NCBI RefSeq assembly: GCF_029318685.1
Contig: NZ_CP119677.1
Coordinates: 62,001-126,000 of the forward strand
Reading direction: 5' to 3'
Length of the DNA stretch: 64,000 bases
Origin: Ruminiclostridium papyrosolvens DSM 2782
GTDB lineage: Bacteria > Bacillota > Clostridia > Acetivibrionales > DSM-1351
Positions 36,892 through 45,654 of the stretch are shown here, piece after piece. The notes beneath the pieces were generated by a model, which made no database searches, was not told the origin of the DNA, and was given only the letters and a program-made list of their open reading frames with translations. A program made the position numbers and the translations under genes. Positions within the stretch are counted from its first letter, which is position 1. Each line of letters begins with the position of its first letter.

Positions 36892-37716
36892 ATGAGAATT
36901 AATCACAATATTGCTGCAATGAATACTTACCGTCAGTTGACAAACAATACAAGTTCAACCAGTAAGTCATTAGAAAAGTTATCATCAGGTCTTCGCATCA
37001 ACCGTGCAGGTGATGATGCTGCAGGCTTGGCAATCAGTGAAAAGATGAGAGGCCAGATCAGAGGTTTGGATCAGGCATCAAGAAACTCACAGGATGGTAT
37101 CTCAATGATACAAACCGGTGAAGGTGCGCTGGCTACAGTTAGTAACATACTTGTTCGTGTTAAGGAGCTTGCTACACAGGCTGCAAATGGAACCTATGAT
37201 GCAACAAATGACTTAGCTAGAATAACAGAAGAAATAACAGAACTTGGATCGCAGGTAGAAGATATACAGAAAAATACAAAGTTCAATGGCATCGCGTTAC
37301 TTGATGGCTCAGGTGACAATATTGTTCTTCAGGTTGGACAGGAATCATCACAGACTTTGACAATTAAAAAGACAGATACAAATCTTTCTGATGTTGTTAC
37401 TGCAGTTAAGGGCTATGCTAGTTGGGCTAAGGCAGATGATGCAAGCCAAAAAATTGATGATGTTGAGACACAAATAAATGCTGTAAGTAAGATGCGTTCA
37501 TACTTTGGAGCAAATCAGAACAGATTGGAATACAATATAAACAATTTGGATACTTATTCCGAAAATCTTTCTGCTTCTGAATCACGTATTCGTGACGTAG
37601 ATATGGCCAAGGAAATGATGGAATTCACAAAGCAGAATATTCTGTCACAGGCAGCTCAGTCAATGCTTGCTCAGGCAAATCAACAGCCACAGGGTGTTCT
37701 TCAATTACTCAGGTAA
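36892..37716 (+). CDS. hag: Flagellin
   Basis: 274 residues. The conserved ends are MRINHNIAAMNTYRQL with SSGLRINRAGDDAAGLAISEKM, and C-terminal SRIRDVDMAKEMMEFTKQNIL with QSMLAQANQQPQGVLQLL. The variable middle is very short, so the filament has little D2/D3. Transcribed from its own sigma-28 promoter, probably repressed by CsrA and released by FliW; the downstream FliB-type enzyme may methylate its lysines. Confidence 0.97.
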   Translation: MRINHNIAAMNTYRQLTNNTSSTSKSLEKLSSGLRINRAGDDAAGLAISEKMRGQIRGLDQASRNSQDGISMIQTGEGALATVSNILVRVKELATQAANGTYDATNDLARITEEITELGSQVEDIQKNTKFNGIALLDGSGDNIVLQVGQESSQTLTIKKTDTNLSDVVTAVKGYASWAKADDASQKIDDVETQINAVSKMRSYFGANQNRLEYNINNLDTYSENLSASESRIRDVDMAKEMMEFTKQNILSQAAQSMLAQANQQPQGVLQLLR

Positions 37717-37738
37717 TAAATTTTTTGAAACTGACGAA

Positions 37739-37773
37739 GAGCCGGGGGATATATGCCTCTGGCTTTTTATTTT
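37739..37773 (+). terminator. Terminator of flagellin
   Basis: AGCCGGGGG (37740-37748) pairs, with two G-U pairs, with CCTCTGGCT (37756-37764), followed by a T-run. Confidence 0.8.
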
Positions 37774-37815
37774 AACAATTATTTGGAATTTCTTTTTCCC
37801 TTTACGGAGGTAGCT

Positions 37816-39060
37816 ATGACAGAAAGAAAGAAGGTATTTCTCGCTCCCCAGTATTTCAGAAAATTCAGGTGTATAGGCTCTGACTGCGAGGATTCTTGTT
37901 GCGTAGGTTGGACGGTTAATATTGACAAGGAAACCTATAAAAAGTATAGAAGTGCGCAGAATAAAGAGTTAAGACCTCTGTTTGATAAGTATGTAACTCG
38001 TGATAGAAGTAATGATGCGGGGCCTGAAAATTATGCAAAAATAAAAATGCTTGATAAAGAAGCTAAGTGTCCGTTCCTAAGTGATAAAATGCTTTGCAGG
38101 ATACAACTGGAATATGGTGAAGGCTACCTGTCAAAGGTTTGCACAACTTACCCTAGGTCTGCAAATAGAGTGGACAATGCAATTGAAATGGTTACTTCTC
38201 TTTCCTGTCCGGCAGCGGCAAAATTGGCTCTTTTAAATACCGAAATCATGGAGTTTGATGAGTATGAAGATATTCAAAATGCTAGTTTAATAGGTTCTTG
38301 TGCATTTAATACGCAGGATAAACAGTTTATAAATAAGCCTCAGAGATATTTTTGGGACATAAGAGTATTTACCATAGATATTTTACAGAACAGAAAATAT
38401 TTTATGTGGGAAAGGCTTATTATTCTAGGCCTATTTATAGAAAAACTAAATAAATGTGTGCATGAGAATAAAATAAGTGACATACCTAATATAATACAAT
38501 CCTATAATATTATGATAGAAGAAGGGTCATTTAAAGGAGCGCTTGATTCTATTCCGGCTGATTGCACAGTACAATTACAGCTTATTAAGGATATTATTGA
38601 TATTCGTGTGAACAGAGGAGTTCTTAATAAAATATATATGGAATGTTATGAAGAATTTTTAAAAGGAATCAATTATACTGAAGAAGCAACGAGGGAAGAA
38701 ATTAGTATTAATTACCATAAGGCCTTTGAAGAATATTACAAACCATACATGGATAACCACGAATATATATTGGAAAATTATCTTGTCAATTATGTATTTG
38801 CAAGATTGTTTCCGTTTACCGATGAATCAATTTTTGATGCATATATCATGTTAGTTTTACATTATGCCATTATAAAGGTTCATCTGATTGGAATGGCAGG
38901 GTATAATAAGGGACTTAATGAAGATATTGTAATAAAGCTTATATCTACATTTACTAAAGTCGTTGATCATAATATCGTTTTTCTCAAAGATATTGCAAAG
39001 CAATTAAAGGAAAAGAACTATAATACTCTGGCATATATGACTATTATGATTAAAAATTAA
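37816..39060 (+). CDS. fliB: FliB-type flagellin lysine-N-methylase
   Basis: 414 residues. N-terminal cysteine cluster DCEDSCCVGW, then CPFLSDKMLCRIQ, VCTTYPR and LSCPAAAKLAL: the CxxxCC pattern of the zinc- or iron-sulfur-binding YkgJ/FliB family. The remainder is helical. FliB methylates surface lysines of flagellin. I place the start at ATG 37816 after GGAGG; the open frame further upstream crosses the flagellin terminator. The location between flagellin and flaG supports the role. Confidence 0.85.
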   Translation: MTERKKVFLAPQYFRKFRCIGSDCEDSCCVGWTVNIDKETYKKYRSAQNKELRPLFDKYVTRDRSNDAGPENYAKIKMLDKEAKCPFLSDKMLCRIQLEYGEGYLSKVCTTYPRSANRVDNAIEMVTSLSCPAAAKLALLNTEIMEFDEYEDIQNASLIGSCAFNTQDKQFINKPQRYFWDIRVFTIDILQNRKYFMWERLIILGLFIEKLNKCVHENKISDIPNIIQSYNIMIEEGSFKGALDSIPADCTVQLQLIKDIIDIRVNRGVLNKIYMECYEEFLKGINYTEEATREEISINYHKAFEEYYKPYMDNHEYILENYLVNYVFARLFPFTDESIFDAYIMLVLHYAIIKVHLIGMAGYNKGLNEDIVIKLISTFTKVVDHNIVFLKDIAKQLKEKNYNTLAYMTIMIKN

Positions 39061-39098
39061 TATTTATATAGAAAAATATAGCTCACACCAAAAACTGC

Positions 39099-39126
39099 TA
39101 AATACATGGCTGAATTTTTCCGATAG
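39099..39126 (+). promoter_or_regulatory. Sigma-28 promoter of flaG-fliD-fliS
   Basis: TAAA (39099-39102), 16-bp spacer, TCCGATAG (39119-39126), matching CCGATA of the consensus -10. Confidence 0.75.
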
Positions 39127-39156
39127 AATAAGCAGAAGAGTTTTGGGGGTGCAGGT

Positions 39157-39546
39157 ATGAAAATAGATGGAAATGAATTAATGAGTAATAGTATCAGTTC
39201 AAAAAGCAGCAATACTGATATTCAAAAAGCAATAAGTACAATAGGCAAACCTGAGAGGGTGTTGACAACTACAAAGTCAATTTCCCAAATTAACAATTAT
39301 GATAAAGACAACATGCCTGTCTCTGAGAGAGTAGTTATAGAAGCAATACAAAAAGCAAATAAGGCTATTTCCGGAGGGAACAGAAGGTTTGAATTCTCCA
39401 TTCATGAAAAGACAAATGAGATAGTTGTAAAGGTATTTGACTCGGAAACGAATGAGCTGATTCGTGAGATTCCTAACGAAAAGGTTTTAGATATGGTGGC
39501 AAAAATATGTGAAATGGCCGGCATATTAGTTGATGAAAGAAGGTAG
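39157..39546 (+). CDS. flaG: FlaG family protein
   Basis: 129 residues. A Ser/Asn-rich N-terminus is followed by the FlaG domain RFEFSIHEKTNEIVVKVFD and ELIREIPNEKVLDMVAKICEMAGILVDE. FlaG affects filament length and usually precedes fliD, as here. GGGGGTGCAGG is upstream of the ATG. Confidence 0.93.
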   Translation: MKIDGNELMSNSISSKSSNTDIQKAISTIGKPERVLTTTKSISQINNYDKDNMPVSERVVIEAIQKANKAISGGNRRFEFSIHEKTNEIVVKVFDSETNELIREIPNEKVLDMVAKICEMAGILVDERR

Positions 39547-39550
39547 AGAT

Positions 39551-41887
39551 ATGAATATTAACTCAAACACAAACGGAGTGCAGGGCAATACAAATTACAA
39601 AAGGGTTACCGGAATGGTATCGGGTTTTGATACCGATGCTTTAGTAAAGGCTGCACTGGCAAAGGATCAGGCGAGAATTGATAAGATAAAGCAAAGCAGA
39701 GAGCTGAATATGTGGATGATTGATGCTTATAGAGACGTCACATCATCACTGCAGAGCTTTTATAATCAATTTTTTGATAGTGTTTCTTCCACCACCAATT
39801 TGAAATTGACATCTACGTTCTCCAGCTATACCGCTGCAATGGCTGCCGGAAGTTCTTCTGACGTTATCAGTGTAGTTGCAGGTGGCGGGGCTAAAGCCGG
39901 AGTATATTCGTTATCAGATATTGTTGCAGCAACTTATGCTCGGATATCCATGGGGGCGAATGTAACTAATACTGTTGAGACAGGTGTGATTTCTCAGGCA
40001 GCTTTAGATACAATGAAAAGCTCCAGCTATAATAATATATTTAGAATAACCCTGAATGGCAAAACAGTTGATATTACCTTGGACAATGACTCAGGGCAGC
40101 TTTCCAGTGTAGATGCATTGGTTTCACAACTCCAAAGTAAATTAAACAATGCATTTGGAGCAGATTCATCAGGCAATGGAAAAATAAAGGTTGAGAATGA
40201 CGGTGGGAAGCTTAAATTTACTACTCTTAGAAACACGGATACATTCAATATAGGTACCGTCAATAATGAAGGAGCAGGAAAATTGTTCAGTGCAGTACCA
40301 TCGGCTACTTCCCCTTTTGTGTTAAATGGCGGCAATAATCAATTTGAGCTTACTATAGGAAATACTGCAAAAACTGTTACAGTACAGCCACTAGCCGGAA
40401 ACTCCACTTTTGAAAAAGCAGAGGATTTAAAAACTGCTATTCAGAATGGAATTGATGCAGCTTTTGGAGCAGGTGCAGGTGTAACAGCAGACATAAAAGA
40501 TGGGAAGGTTATACTTAAGGCCGATGCAGGTGTGAAGTTTTCTACCGGGTATACAGTTAATAAAGCAACTAATGAAATTCTTCAGATTGACTACTCCAAT
40601 ACATCAAATAAGGTTGATTTAAAAGCGGTGCTTTCAGATATAGGTGCAGGCTTTACAATTGACCCATTTAAAAATTCCGATGGGACATCAATTAAAAACC
40701 CGGATGGCACTTTTTCAAAAAACATAGAATTTACAATAACAAGCTCCAAGGGGACTGCGGCATTTTCCTTTGACCCTGCAACAACATCAATAAGTGATAT
40801 AATGAGAAGAGTCAATATGGATACTACTGCTAATGCAACCATGAGCTATGATGTTACATCAAATAGCTTTACAATACAGGCTAAGGACTCAGGAGCCACC
40901 TCTAAGCTTGATATAGTGGATACCTCAGGAGGTCTCATGTCGTCACTGGGAATAGCCGGAACAGGTGCTGTAGGAAGTGATGCAAGTGTTACGGTTACAG
41001 GTGCGGACGGAACGTCCATGACTATAGTAAGACCCAATAATTCATTTACTTATGCAGGACTTACCTTTAATATTTCAAAGGATTTGCCTGCCGGTGCAGA
41101 TCCTGTAAAAGTAACAGTGACAAGTGATACAAGTAAGACCTTCGATACTATTAAAAGTTTTGTTGATCAATATAATGCTTTAATTGATAAGCTGAATTCA
41201 AAAATAAGCGAGAAAAAAGATCGTGGTTATACACCTTTAACAGAGTCACAAAAGGCATCCATGACAGCTGATCAGATTCAAAAGTGGGAGACAAAAGCTA
41301 AATCGGGATTGCTTCGCGGCAACACTGACATACAGAATACGTTGGACAGATTGAGATCTGCTTTATATGGCTCGGTAGAGGGCGTGGGCTTAAGTTTGTA
41401 TTCTATAGGCATAACTACATCCACAGATTTTCGTCAAAAGGGTAAACTTGTAATAGATGAATCAAAGCTAAAGGAAGCACTGGCTAATAACCCTGACGAG
41501 GTTACTAATCTTTTTACAGCCACTTCGGATAAGTCGTATTATAAGGCATCCGGTGATTCTGAAATCAAAAAGGAAAGATTTAAAGAATCAGGGCTTGCGG
41601 ACAGATTTTCTGATATTATACAGGATGCAATCAGAACTACCCCTGATGCTAAGAGCAATGTTGGTACCTTGATAATGAAAGCCGGTCAGGTAGGGGATGT
41701 ATCCGAATATACTAATTCCTTAATTAAGGAGGTCTTGGGCTTTGATAGAACAATAGCTGATTTAAATTCAAAGCTCACTTCCAAGGAAAATACACTATAT
41801 GCAAAGTATGCAAACATGGAAAAAATGCTGAGCCGTATGAGTTCACAATCAAACTGGCTTTCATCCCAATTCAGTTCCGGACAATAA
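39551..41887 (+). CDS. fliD: Flagellar filament cap protein FliD
   Basis: 778 residues, on the long side for FliD. N-terminal RVTGMVSGFDTDALVKAAL and C-terminal ENTLYAKYANMEKMLSRMSSQSNWLSSQF are the FliD_N and FliD_C ends, with a long beta-rich middle that has probably expanded surface domains. It caps the filament and guides flagellin folding. ATG 39551 follows GAAGGTAG, four bases after the flaG stop. Confidence 0.95.
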   Translation: MNINSNTNGVQGNTNYKRVTGMVSGFDTDALVKAALAKDQARIDKIKQSRELNMWMIDAYRDVTSSLQSFYNQFFDSVSSTTNLKLTSTFSSYTAAMAAGSSSDVISVVAGGGAKAGVYSLSDIVAATYARISMGANVTNTVETGVISQAALDTMKSSSYNNIFRITLNGKTVDITLDNDSGQLSSVDALVSQLQSKLNNAFGADSSGNGKIKVENDGGKLKFTTLRNTDTFNIGTVNNEGAGKLFSAVPSATSPFVLNGGNNQFELTIGNTAKTVTVQPLAGNSTFEKAEDLKTAIQNGIDAAFGAGAGVTADIKDGKVILKADAGVKFSTGYTVNKATNEILQIDYSNTSNKVDLKAVLSDIGAGFTIDPFKNSDGTSIKNPDGTFSKNIEFTITSSKGTAAFSFDPATTSISDIMRRVNMDTTANATMSYDVTSNSFTIQAKDSGATSKLDIVDTSGGLMSSLGIAGTGAVGSDASVTVTGADGTSMTIVRPNNSFTYAGLTFNISKDLPAGADPVKVTVTSDTSKTFDTIKSFVDQYNALIDKLNSKISEKKDRGYTPLTESQKASMTADQIQKWETKAKSGLLRGNTDIQNTLDRLRSALYGSVEGVGLSLYSIGITTSTDFRQKGKLVIDESKLKEALANNPDEVTNLFTATSDKSYYKASGDSEIKKERFKESGLADRFSDIIQDAIRTTPDAKSNVGTLIMKAGQVGDVSEYTNSLIKEVLGFDRTIADLNSKLTSKENTLYAKYANMEKMLSRMSSQSNWLSSQFSSGQ

Positions 41888-41918
41888 ATAAAGGCTAGAG
41901 AACAGCAGGAGGTTGCTA

Positions 41919-42323
41919 ATGATGGTCAACAACGGTTATAATCAATATAAAGAAAATTCAGTATACACGGCTACTCCGGAGGAGCTTACTCTGATGCTGT
42001 ATAATGGTTTAGTTAAATTTATTATGCTGGCCCAGAGTGCTATTGACCAAAGGAAAATAGAAAGAGCCAATAACTCAATTATTCGTGCACAGGATATAGT
42101 GAGAGAATTTCAAGTGACCTTGGATATGAAGTACGAGGTATCCAAACATTTGGATAGTATATATGATTACATGTATAGAAGATTAATTCAGGCAAATATA
42201 AAAAAGGATAAAGCTATTCTGGAAGAAATGTTGGAAATGGCAAAAGATTTAAGAGATACATGGACTCAGGCTATGAAGCTTGCAAAACGACAGGTTTCAT
42301 CTAAAGATCAGATTGCAAGGTAA
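41919..42323 (+). CDS. fliS: Flagellin export chaperone FliS
   Basis: 134 residues. NNGYNQYKENSVYTATPEELTLMLYNGLVKFI is the FliS signature, followed by four helices. It keeps flagellin unpolymerised before export. Two ATG codons follow each other at 41919 and 41922, behind AGGAGG; I take the first. Confidence 0.95.
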   Translation: MMVNNGYNQYKENSVYTATPEELTLMLYNGLVKFIMLAQSAIDQRKIERANNSIIRAQDIVREFQVTLDMKYEVSKHLDSIYDYMYRRLIQANIKKDKAILEEMLEMAKDLRDTWTQAMKLAKRQVSSKDQIAR

Positions 42324-42342
42324 GTATTGTAATAGCAAAAGG

Positions 42343-42386
42343 CACCTCGCACACAGTCAAGTAATTTAGTGCGAGGTGTATTTATT
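42343..42386 (+). terminator. Hairpin after fliS
   Basis: Ten-bp stem CACCTCGCAC (42343-42352) with GTGCGAGGTG (42369-42378). The tail is TATTTATT, not a pure T-run, so some read-through into the next gene is likely. Confidence 0.65.
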
Positions 42387-42413
42387 AATTAAGAGGCTTT
42401 GGAGGGAGAAGTA

Positions 42414-42896
42414 ATGACACCTGAACAATATATTCAAAAGCTTACTGATTTGTCCTTGAAAAAGTCAGATAGTATGAAAAAAATATTAATTCTTACAAAA
42501 AAGCAGGCAGAAGTAATAACTGAAGACAGTATAGAGGAACTGCAAAATCTAATTGACATAAAGCAAAAACTAATAGATGATATAAATGAGTTGGATGACG
42601 CCTTTGAAGTGTATTTTTCAAGGCTGAAATCTATTCTGGGAATAGAGAGTATGGAAGAAGTACGCATATCGGATTATGGAGAAATGGTGCAATTACAACA
42701 GACTATTAAGACAATATTTCAGACCATAAAAGAAATTCAAAACGTTGAAAATCAAAATAACATGAAAGCCAGAGATGTTCTGGAAAGTTTAGGTGGACAA
42801 ATAAGGCAGGTAAAACAAGGTAAAATAGCAAACAACGGTTATAATATCGGAGGAAAACTGCCTCAACAGTCATACTATTTTGACACAAAAAAATAA
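42414..42896 (+). CDS. FlgN/FliT-like flagellar chaperone
   Basis: 160 residues, nearly all helical with heptad patterns (LTDLSLKKSDSMKKILILTKKQ, TIKTIFQTIKEIQNVENQ). It looks like a FlgN-type chaperone and occupies the fliT position after fliD-fliS. It may serve FliD or the second FlgK. ATG 42414 follows GGAGGGAG; the few in-frame codons upstream are the ribosome site. Confidence 0.7.
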   Translation: MTPEQYIQKLTDLSLKKSDSMKKILILTKKQAEVITEDSIEELQNLIDIKQKLIDDINELDDAFEVYFSRLKSILGIESMEEVRISDYGEMVQLQQTIKTIFQTIKEIQNVENQNNMKARDVLESLGGQIRQVKQGKIANNGYNIGGKLPQQSYYFDTKK

Positions 42897-42911
42897 GCTA
42901 TACTTAAAATT

Positions 42912-42947
42912 AAGTACACCATGATTTTTACATGGTGTACTTTTTAC
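42912..42947 (+). terminator. Terminator at the end of the flagellar cluster
   Basis: AGTACACCATG (42913-42923), a 7-nt loop, CATGGTGTACT (42931-42941), then T-rich. Confidence 0.9.
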
Positions 42948-43070
42948 ATATTTGGGAATCAACACTTAATTATAGCCTTTGTTAACATAAATTACAAGAC
43001 TGCACATACTGTGGAGAATGGTGTATAATAATGCAAAAATATACATATGGGTGAAAGGATGATTTTAAAA

Positions 43071-44408
43071 ATGAGATTAAAGAACAAGGTAAAATCTGTT
43101 AGCGCAATAATTCTTATGTTAATCATGGTAATTTCAAGCAGTATGGTATTTGCGGCAGACCCCAATACCTGGACAACAAAGGCACCTATGGCGAATGCTA
43201 GGTATAGTCATGAAGCGGTAGTTTTCAATGGACAGATATATGTTATTGGTGGGAAAACTACGAAGGCTGCTAACTTAAACTCAGTGGAGCAATATAATCC
43301 TGCAACCGATACATGGACAACAAAAGCACCTATGACCTATACAAAATATGCTCATCAAGTGGCTGTAGTAGGTGGTAACATTTACACAATAGGAGGTCTG
43401 GGCGACGTTAGCGGATGTATGAAATCATTGGAGGAATACAATCCTGCAACTGATACTTGGGCCACAAAGGCTTCTATGAACACAGCAAGGGGAAATTTTG
43501 GAGCAGCTGTAGTAAATGGAAAAATATATGCTATGGGAGGAAATGCAGTTAAATCGTTAGAGGAATATGACCCTGCTAACAATATATGGATAACAAAGGC
43601 GCCAATGTTAACAGATAGAATGAGCTTTAAAGTAGCAGTTGTAAACGAAAAAATATATGCAATAGGAGGGTCTAATAGCACCGGGTCTCTCAAATCTGTA
43701 GAACAATATGACCCTTCCACTGATACATGGACATCAAAAGCACCTATGAACATCGGAAGAGCAAACTACCAAATGGTTGTATTAAGCGGTAAAATATATG
43801 TTTTGGCTGGTGCTAATACTAGTAGCACTGTGGTTTCCGGTTCCGTAGAAGTATATGACCCTGCCATTGACACATGGACAACAAAGGCATCTATGCCGAC
43901 TCCAATTGCAGGTACAGCAGTGGCATTAAACGGTAAAATATATATGGTTGGTGCTGGAGGTAACCACAATATAGTTGAAGAATATGACCCTGCAACTGAT
44001 AAATGGACTTACGATGCACCTCTGACTACAGGAAGAGTTTCCGACCTATCTGTTGCAGTAAATGGAAAGATATATCATATAGGAGGTGCTACTACAAACT
44101 CCGTAGAAGAATATACACCTACCAGTACAGGCGGCTCCGATAATGGCGGCAATGAGAATCCCCCTGTTATTACAGGAAACAGTGCAATACTTGAAATAAC
44201 AATGGTTAATGGAGTGATAAAGGAATACGATTTAAATGCTGCTGAACTTGACAGTTTTTTAACTTGGTATGATAAAAGCTCAAATGGCAGTGCTCCGGCG
44301 TACTACACAATTACTAAAAAGAACAATATCAAACCCTTCCTAAGCAGAAAGGAATATATTGCATATAGCAAGATAGCAAGCTTTGAAATTAAGGAATATG
44401 CGGGATAA
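43071..44408 (+). CDS. Secreted Kelch-repeat protein
   Basis: 445 residues. A signal peptide (hydrophobic core IILMLIMVISSSMVFA, probable cleavage after VFA) leads into seven Kelch repeats of about 45-50 residues, each with a DTWTTKAPM-like edge strand and IYxIGG. These should form a seven-bladed propeller. A Gly/Ser/Asn linker follows, then a C-terminal domain of about 75 residues (ILEITMVNGVIKEYDLNAAE to ASFEIKEYAG) of unknown type. A TATAAT at 43024-43029 may be its -10. In-frame ATGs at 43047 and 43059 also exist; 43071 has AAAGGATGA at good distance. Likely a surface or secreted binding protein. Confidence 0.8.
   Translation: MRLKNKVKSVSAIILMLIMVISSSMVFAADPNTWTTKAPMANARYSHEAVVFNGQIYVIGGKTTKAANLNSVEQYNPATDTWTTKAPMTYTKYAHQVAVVGGNIYTIGGLGDVSGCMKSLEEYNPATDTWATKASMNTARGNFGAAVVNGKIYAMGGNAVKSLEEYDPANNIWITKAPMLTDRMSFKVAVVNEKIYAIGGSNSTGSLKSVEQYDPSTDTWTSKAPMNIGRANYQMVVLSGKIYVLAGANTSSTVVSGSVEVYDPAIDTWTTKASMPTPIAGTAVALNGKIYMVGAGGNHNIVEEYDPATDKWTYDAPLTTGRVSDLSVAVNGKIYHIGGATTNSVEEYTPTSTGGSDNGGNENPPVITGNSAILEITMVNGVIKEYDLNAAELDSFLTWYDKSSNGSAPAYYTITKKNNIKPFLSRKEYIAYSKIASFEIKEYAG
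43165..44125 (+). repeat. Tandem Kelch repeats, seven units
   Basis: Units of roughly 130-155 bases share a core GATACATGGACAACAAAG and an IYxIGG-coding core. The units have diverged in sequence and length, so they are old protein repeats and not recent DNA duplications. Confidence 0.8.
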
Positions 44409-44444
44409 TTCATAATGTAAGTAAGGTTATGTGATATTAAACAA

Positions 44445-44492
44445 AAAGTGCAATTGTTAAATCGCCATAAATGGGTTTAACAGTTGCACTTT
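44445..44492. terminator. Bidirectional terminator between the Kelch and hydrolase genes
   Basis: Seventeen-bp arms 44445-44461 and 44476-44492 with one T-G pair; AAAG and CTTT ends suit both converging genes. Confidence 0.85.
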
Positions 44493-44502
44493 AACTTTTT
44501 CG

Positions 44503-45480
44503 CTATTTTTTAACTGCCTTGGCAGCTTCCTCAACACATTCATTTGAAAAATTCACTACCTCATCAATATACTTATCCTGAGCTGATAAATAGCTTTCAC
44601 CATAATTGGCAGCACCTGAGTTCCAATAATGTGCCTGTACGGGACTTTTTCTTTTATACATCTCATAAATCAACCTTGTATTATCATCGGTATGTGGATT
44701 ATCCTGTGCCCCATCAATCAAAAGTACCGGAGTTGGAATAATAGAAGACATCTTTGATATTACGTCCAGTGAGTTATCAATCTTTGATATCTTTTTAACA
44801 GCAAATTTCACAGCCGGTTTAAAGGGGATGTCAGGCAGCCACATTGACGATTCCACTATATAATCAACATAATTATCAATATTTGAGTAAGGACTGTCTG
44901 CAATTACTCCAATAATGCTGTCCTTATAGGGAGTCTGTGTCAGTGCGGACAGACATGAAGATGCTCCCGTAGAGAAACCCATAAGAATAATCTGCTCAGT
45001 AGTCCGTTGTTTAAGATATTTTACAGCACCTAAAATATCAACAGTCTCATTTTTACCAAAGGTTGAAGTTGAACCCGATGAGTTGCCGGAACCTCTTAAG
45101 TCAAAGGTCATTACGTTGAAACCTTCTCTATTCAGCCTTGCAATAAGTGGAAAGGTTTGCTCCTCAAATTGAAGTCTGTTTTTTCCATAGCCGTGAACCA
45201 TAACAACAGTTTTTTTAGAGCCACTATAGGGGAAAAACCAACCGTTTATTTTTTCTTTGCCTTCACCAACCGTAAAGCTTATATTTTTATAGTCAGGCGC
45301 TATATTTGAGGATATCTGAGGAGTAGTAACCTTTGCGGGATGAGTAATTCTCCACGCAGAAAAAAAAGAGATTGCAGCTACAGCGGCTAACACTAAAACC
45401 AATATATAAATTACTGCCAAAAAAATATTCTTAGGTAAAACACTTTTGCGCTCGGCATAAGCAACAGGAAAAAGCCGCAT
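44503..45480 (-). CDS. Membrane-anchored alpha/beta hydrolase
   Basis: 325 residues. One transmembrane helix near residues 17-42, then an alpha/beta-hydrolase fold: oxyanion region MVHGYGKNR, nucleophile elbow GFSTGASS with catalytic Ser, acid DGAQDNPHTDDN. The HGYGKNRLQFEEQ style is that of BAAT/dienelactone-like esterases. The catalytic domain is probably outside the membrane. Substrate unknown. It converges on the Kelch gene and is not in an operon. Confidence 0.8.
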   Translation of the reverse strand: MRLFPVAYAERKSVLPKNIFLAVIYILVLVLAAVAAISFFSAWRITHPAKVTTPQISSNIAPDYKNISFTVGEGKEKINGWFFPYSGSKKTVVMVHGYGKNRLQFEEQTFPLIARLNREGFNVMTFDLRGSGNSSGSTSTFGKNETVDILGAVKYLKQRTTEQIILMGFSTGASSCLSALTQTPYKDSIIGVIADSPYSNIDNYVDYIVESSMWLPDIPFKPAVKFAVKKISKIDNSLDVISKMSSIIPTPVLLIDGAQDNPHTDDNTRLIYEMYKRKSPVQAHYWNSGAANYGESYLSAQDKYIDEVVNFSNECVEEAAKAVKK

Positions 45481-45552
45481 ATAAACTGTCCTCCATTATA
45501 ATATATTATATCAAATCCCAAGGGATGCTTGCAGACTTACAGAAATACCATA

Positions 45553-45581
45553 TTGACTTATGAATTCCCAAGCTTTATTAT
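45553..45581 (+). promoter_or_regulatory. Sigma-A promoter of the radical SAM gene
   Basis: TTGACT (45553-45558), 17-bp spacer, TATTAT (45576-45581). Confidence 0.7.
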
Positions 45582-45654
45582 ATTTTTATTTACAGGGATT
45601 GTAAATACAATATCGATAATTGTTAAAACATGTCTAAAGTGAGGGAATTGTGTT

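Noticed and set aside
43165-44125. DNA tandem repeat or CRISPR-like array
   Set aside because: The repeated pattern is coding, with divergent Kelch units of varying length.
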